From: Mnemiopsis leidyi
Lineage: Eukaryota; Ctenophora; Tentaculata; Lobata; Bolinopsidae
NCBI GenBank assembly: GCA_000226015.1
Contig: JH152800.1
Location: forward strand, 440,390 to 472,629
Length of the DNA stretch: 32,240 nucleotides
Reading direction: 5' to 3'
The notes below the pieces were generated by a model. The model ran no database searches. It worked only from the letters and a program-made list of their open reading frames with translations, and was not told the DNA's origin. A program made the position numbers and the translations under genes. Below are positions 32,239-32,240 of this stretch, piece after piece; positions within the stretch are counted from its first letter, which is position 1, and each line of letters begins with the position of its first letter.

Positions 32239-32240
32239 AC

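Overview
The window is nuclear DNA of an animal. Its genes are split by short GT-AG introns with phases that fit from exon to exon, it is rich in microsatellites and minisatellites, and its protein families are metazoan (DLK/LZK-type MAP3K, ECT2L, WDR82, LDLa-bearing class A GPCR). The short introns and several genes in 32 kb suggest a compact invertebrate genome, possibly an early-branching animal, but nothing here fixes the species. There is no prokaryotic operon, CRISPR array or phage.

Layout from left to right. (1) 1-1816: CA microsatellite, small tandem duplications and a 15-bp minisatellite that runs into a splice acceptor. (2) 1817-5105 (+): eight exons of a DLK/LZK-like MAP3K catalytic domain, with HCD and DLE motifs and a frame problem at one splice junction; the N-lobe was not found. 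(3) 5771-8672 (+): seven exons, about 301 codons, of an unrecognised Lys-rich and Ser/acid-rich protein. (4) 8673-11394: mostly non-coding, ending in two RFX X-box-like sites. (5) 11406-16243 (+): a complete ECT2L homologue in 12 exons (F-box, DUF4347-like region, DH-PH), with a polyadenylation signal 28 bp after the stop. (6) 16244-18911: gene-poor, with a hairpin MITE. (7) 18912-19848 (-): the last two coding exons of a WDR82/Swd2 homologue, identified from their translation in frames that do not give long ORFs; its other exons were not found. A minisatellite fills the adjacent intron. (8) 20940-23177 (-): an intronless 745-residue LDLa-domain GPCR. (9) 23178-30392: gene-poor, with degenerate tandem repeats and a TTAA-flanked MITE-like element. 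(10) 30393-32220 (+): five exons (TM2 to TM5) of another class A GPCR, cut by the window end, whose last visible splice donor lies at the start of a (GT)n run.

The genes are not an operon or an obvious pathway. The shared theme is signalling (kinase, Rho GEF, two receptors). The most interesting observations are the X-box pair upstream of ECT2L, the divergent kinase, the isolated WDR82 3' end next to an intronless receptor on the same strand, and two places where simple repeats supply a splice site. Exon boundaries were called by eye from reading frame, splice consensus and remembered family motifs; no database or alignment tool was used.
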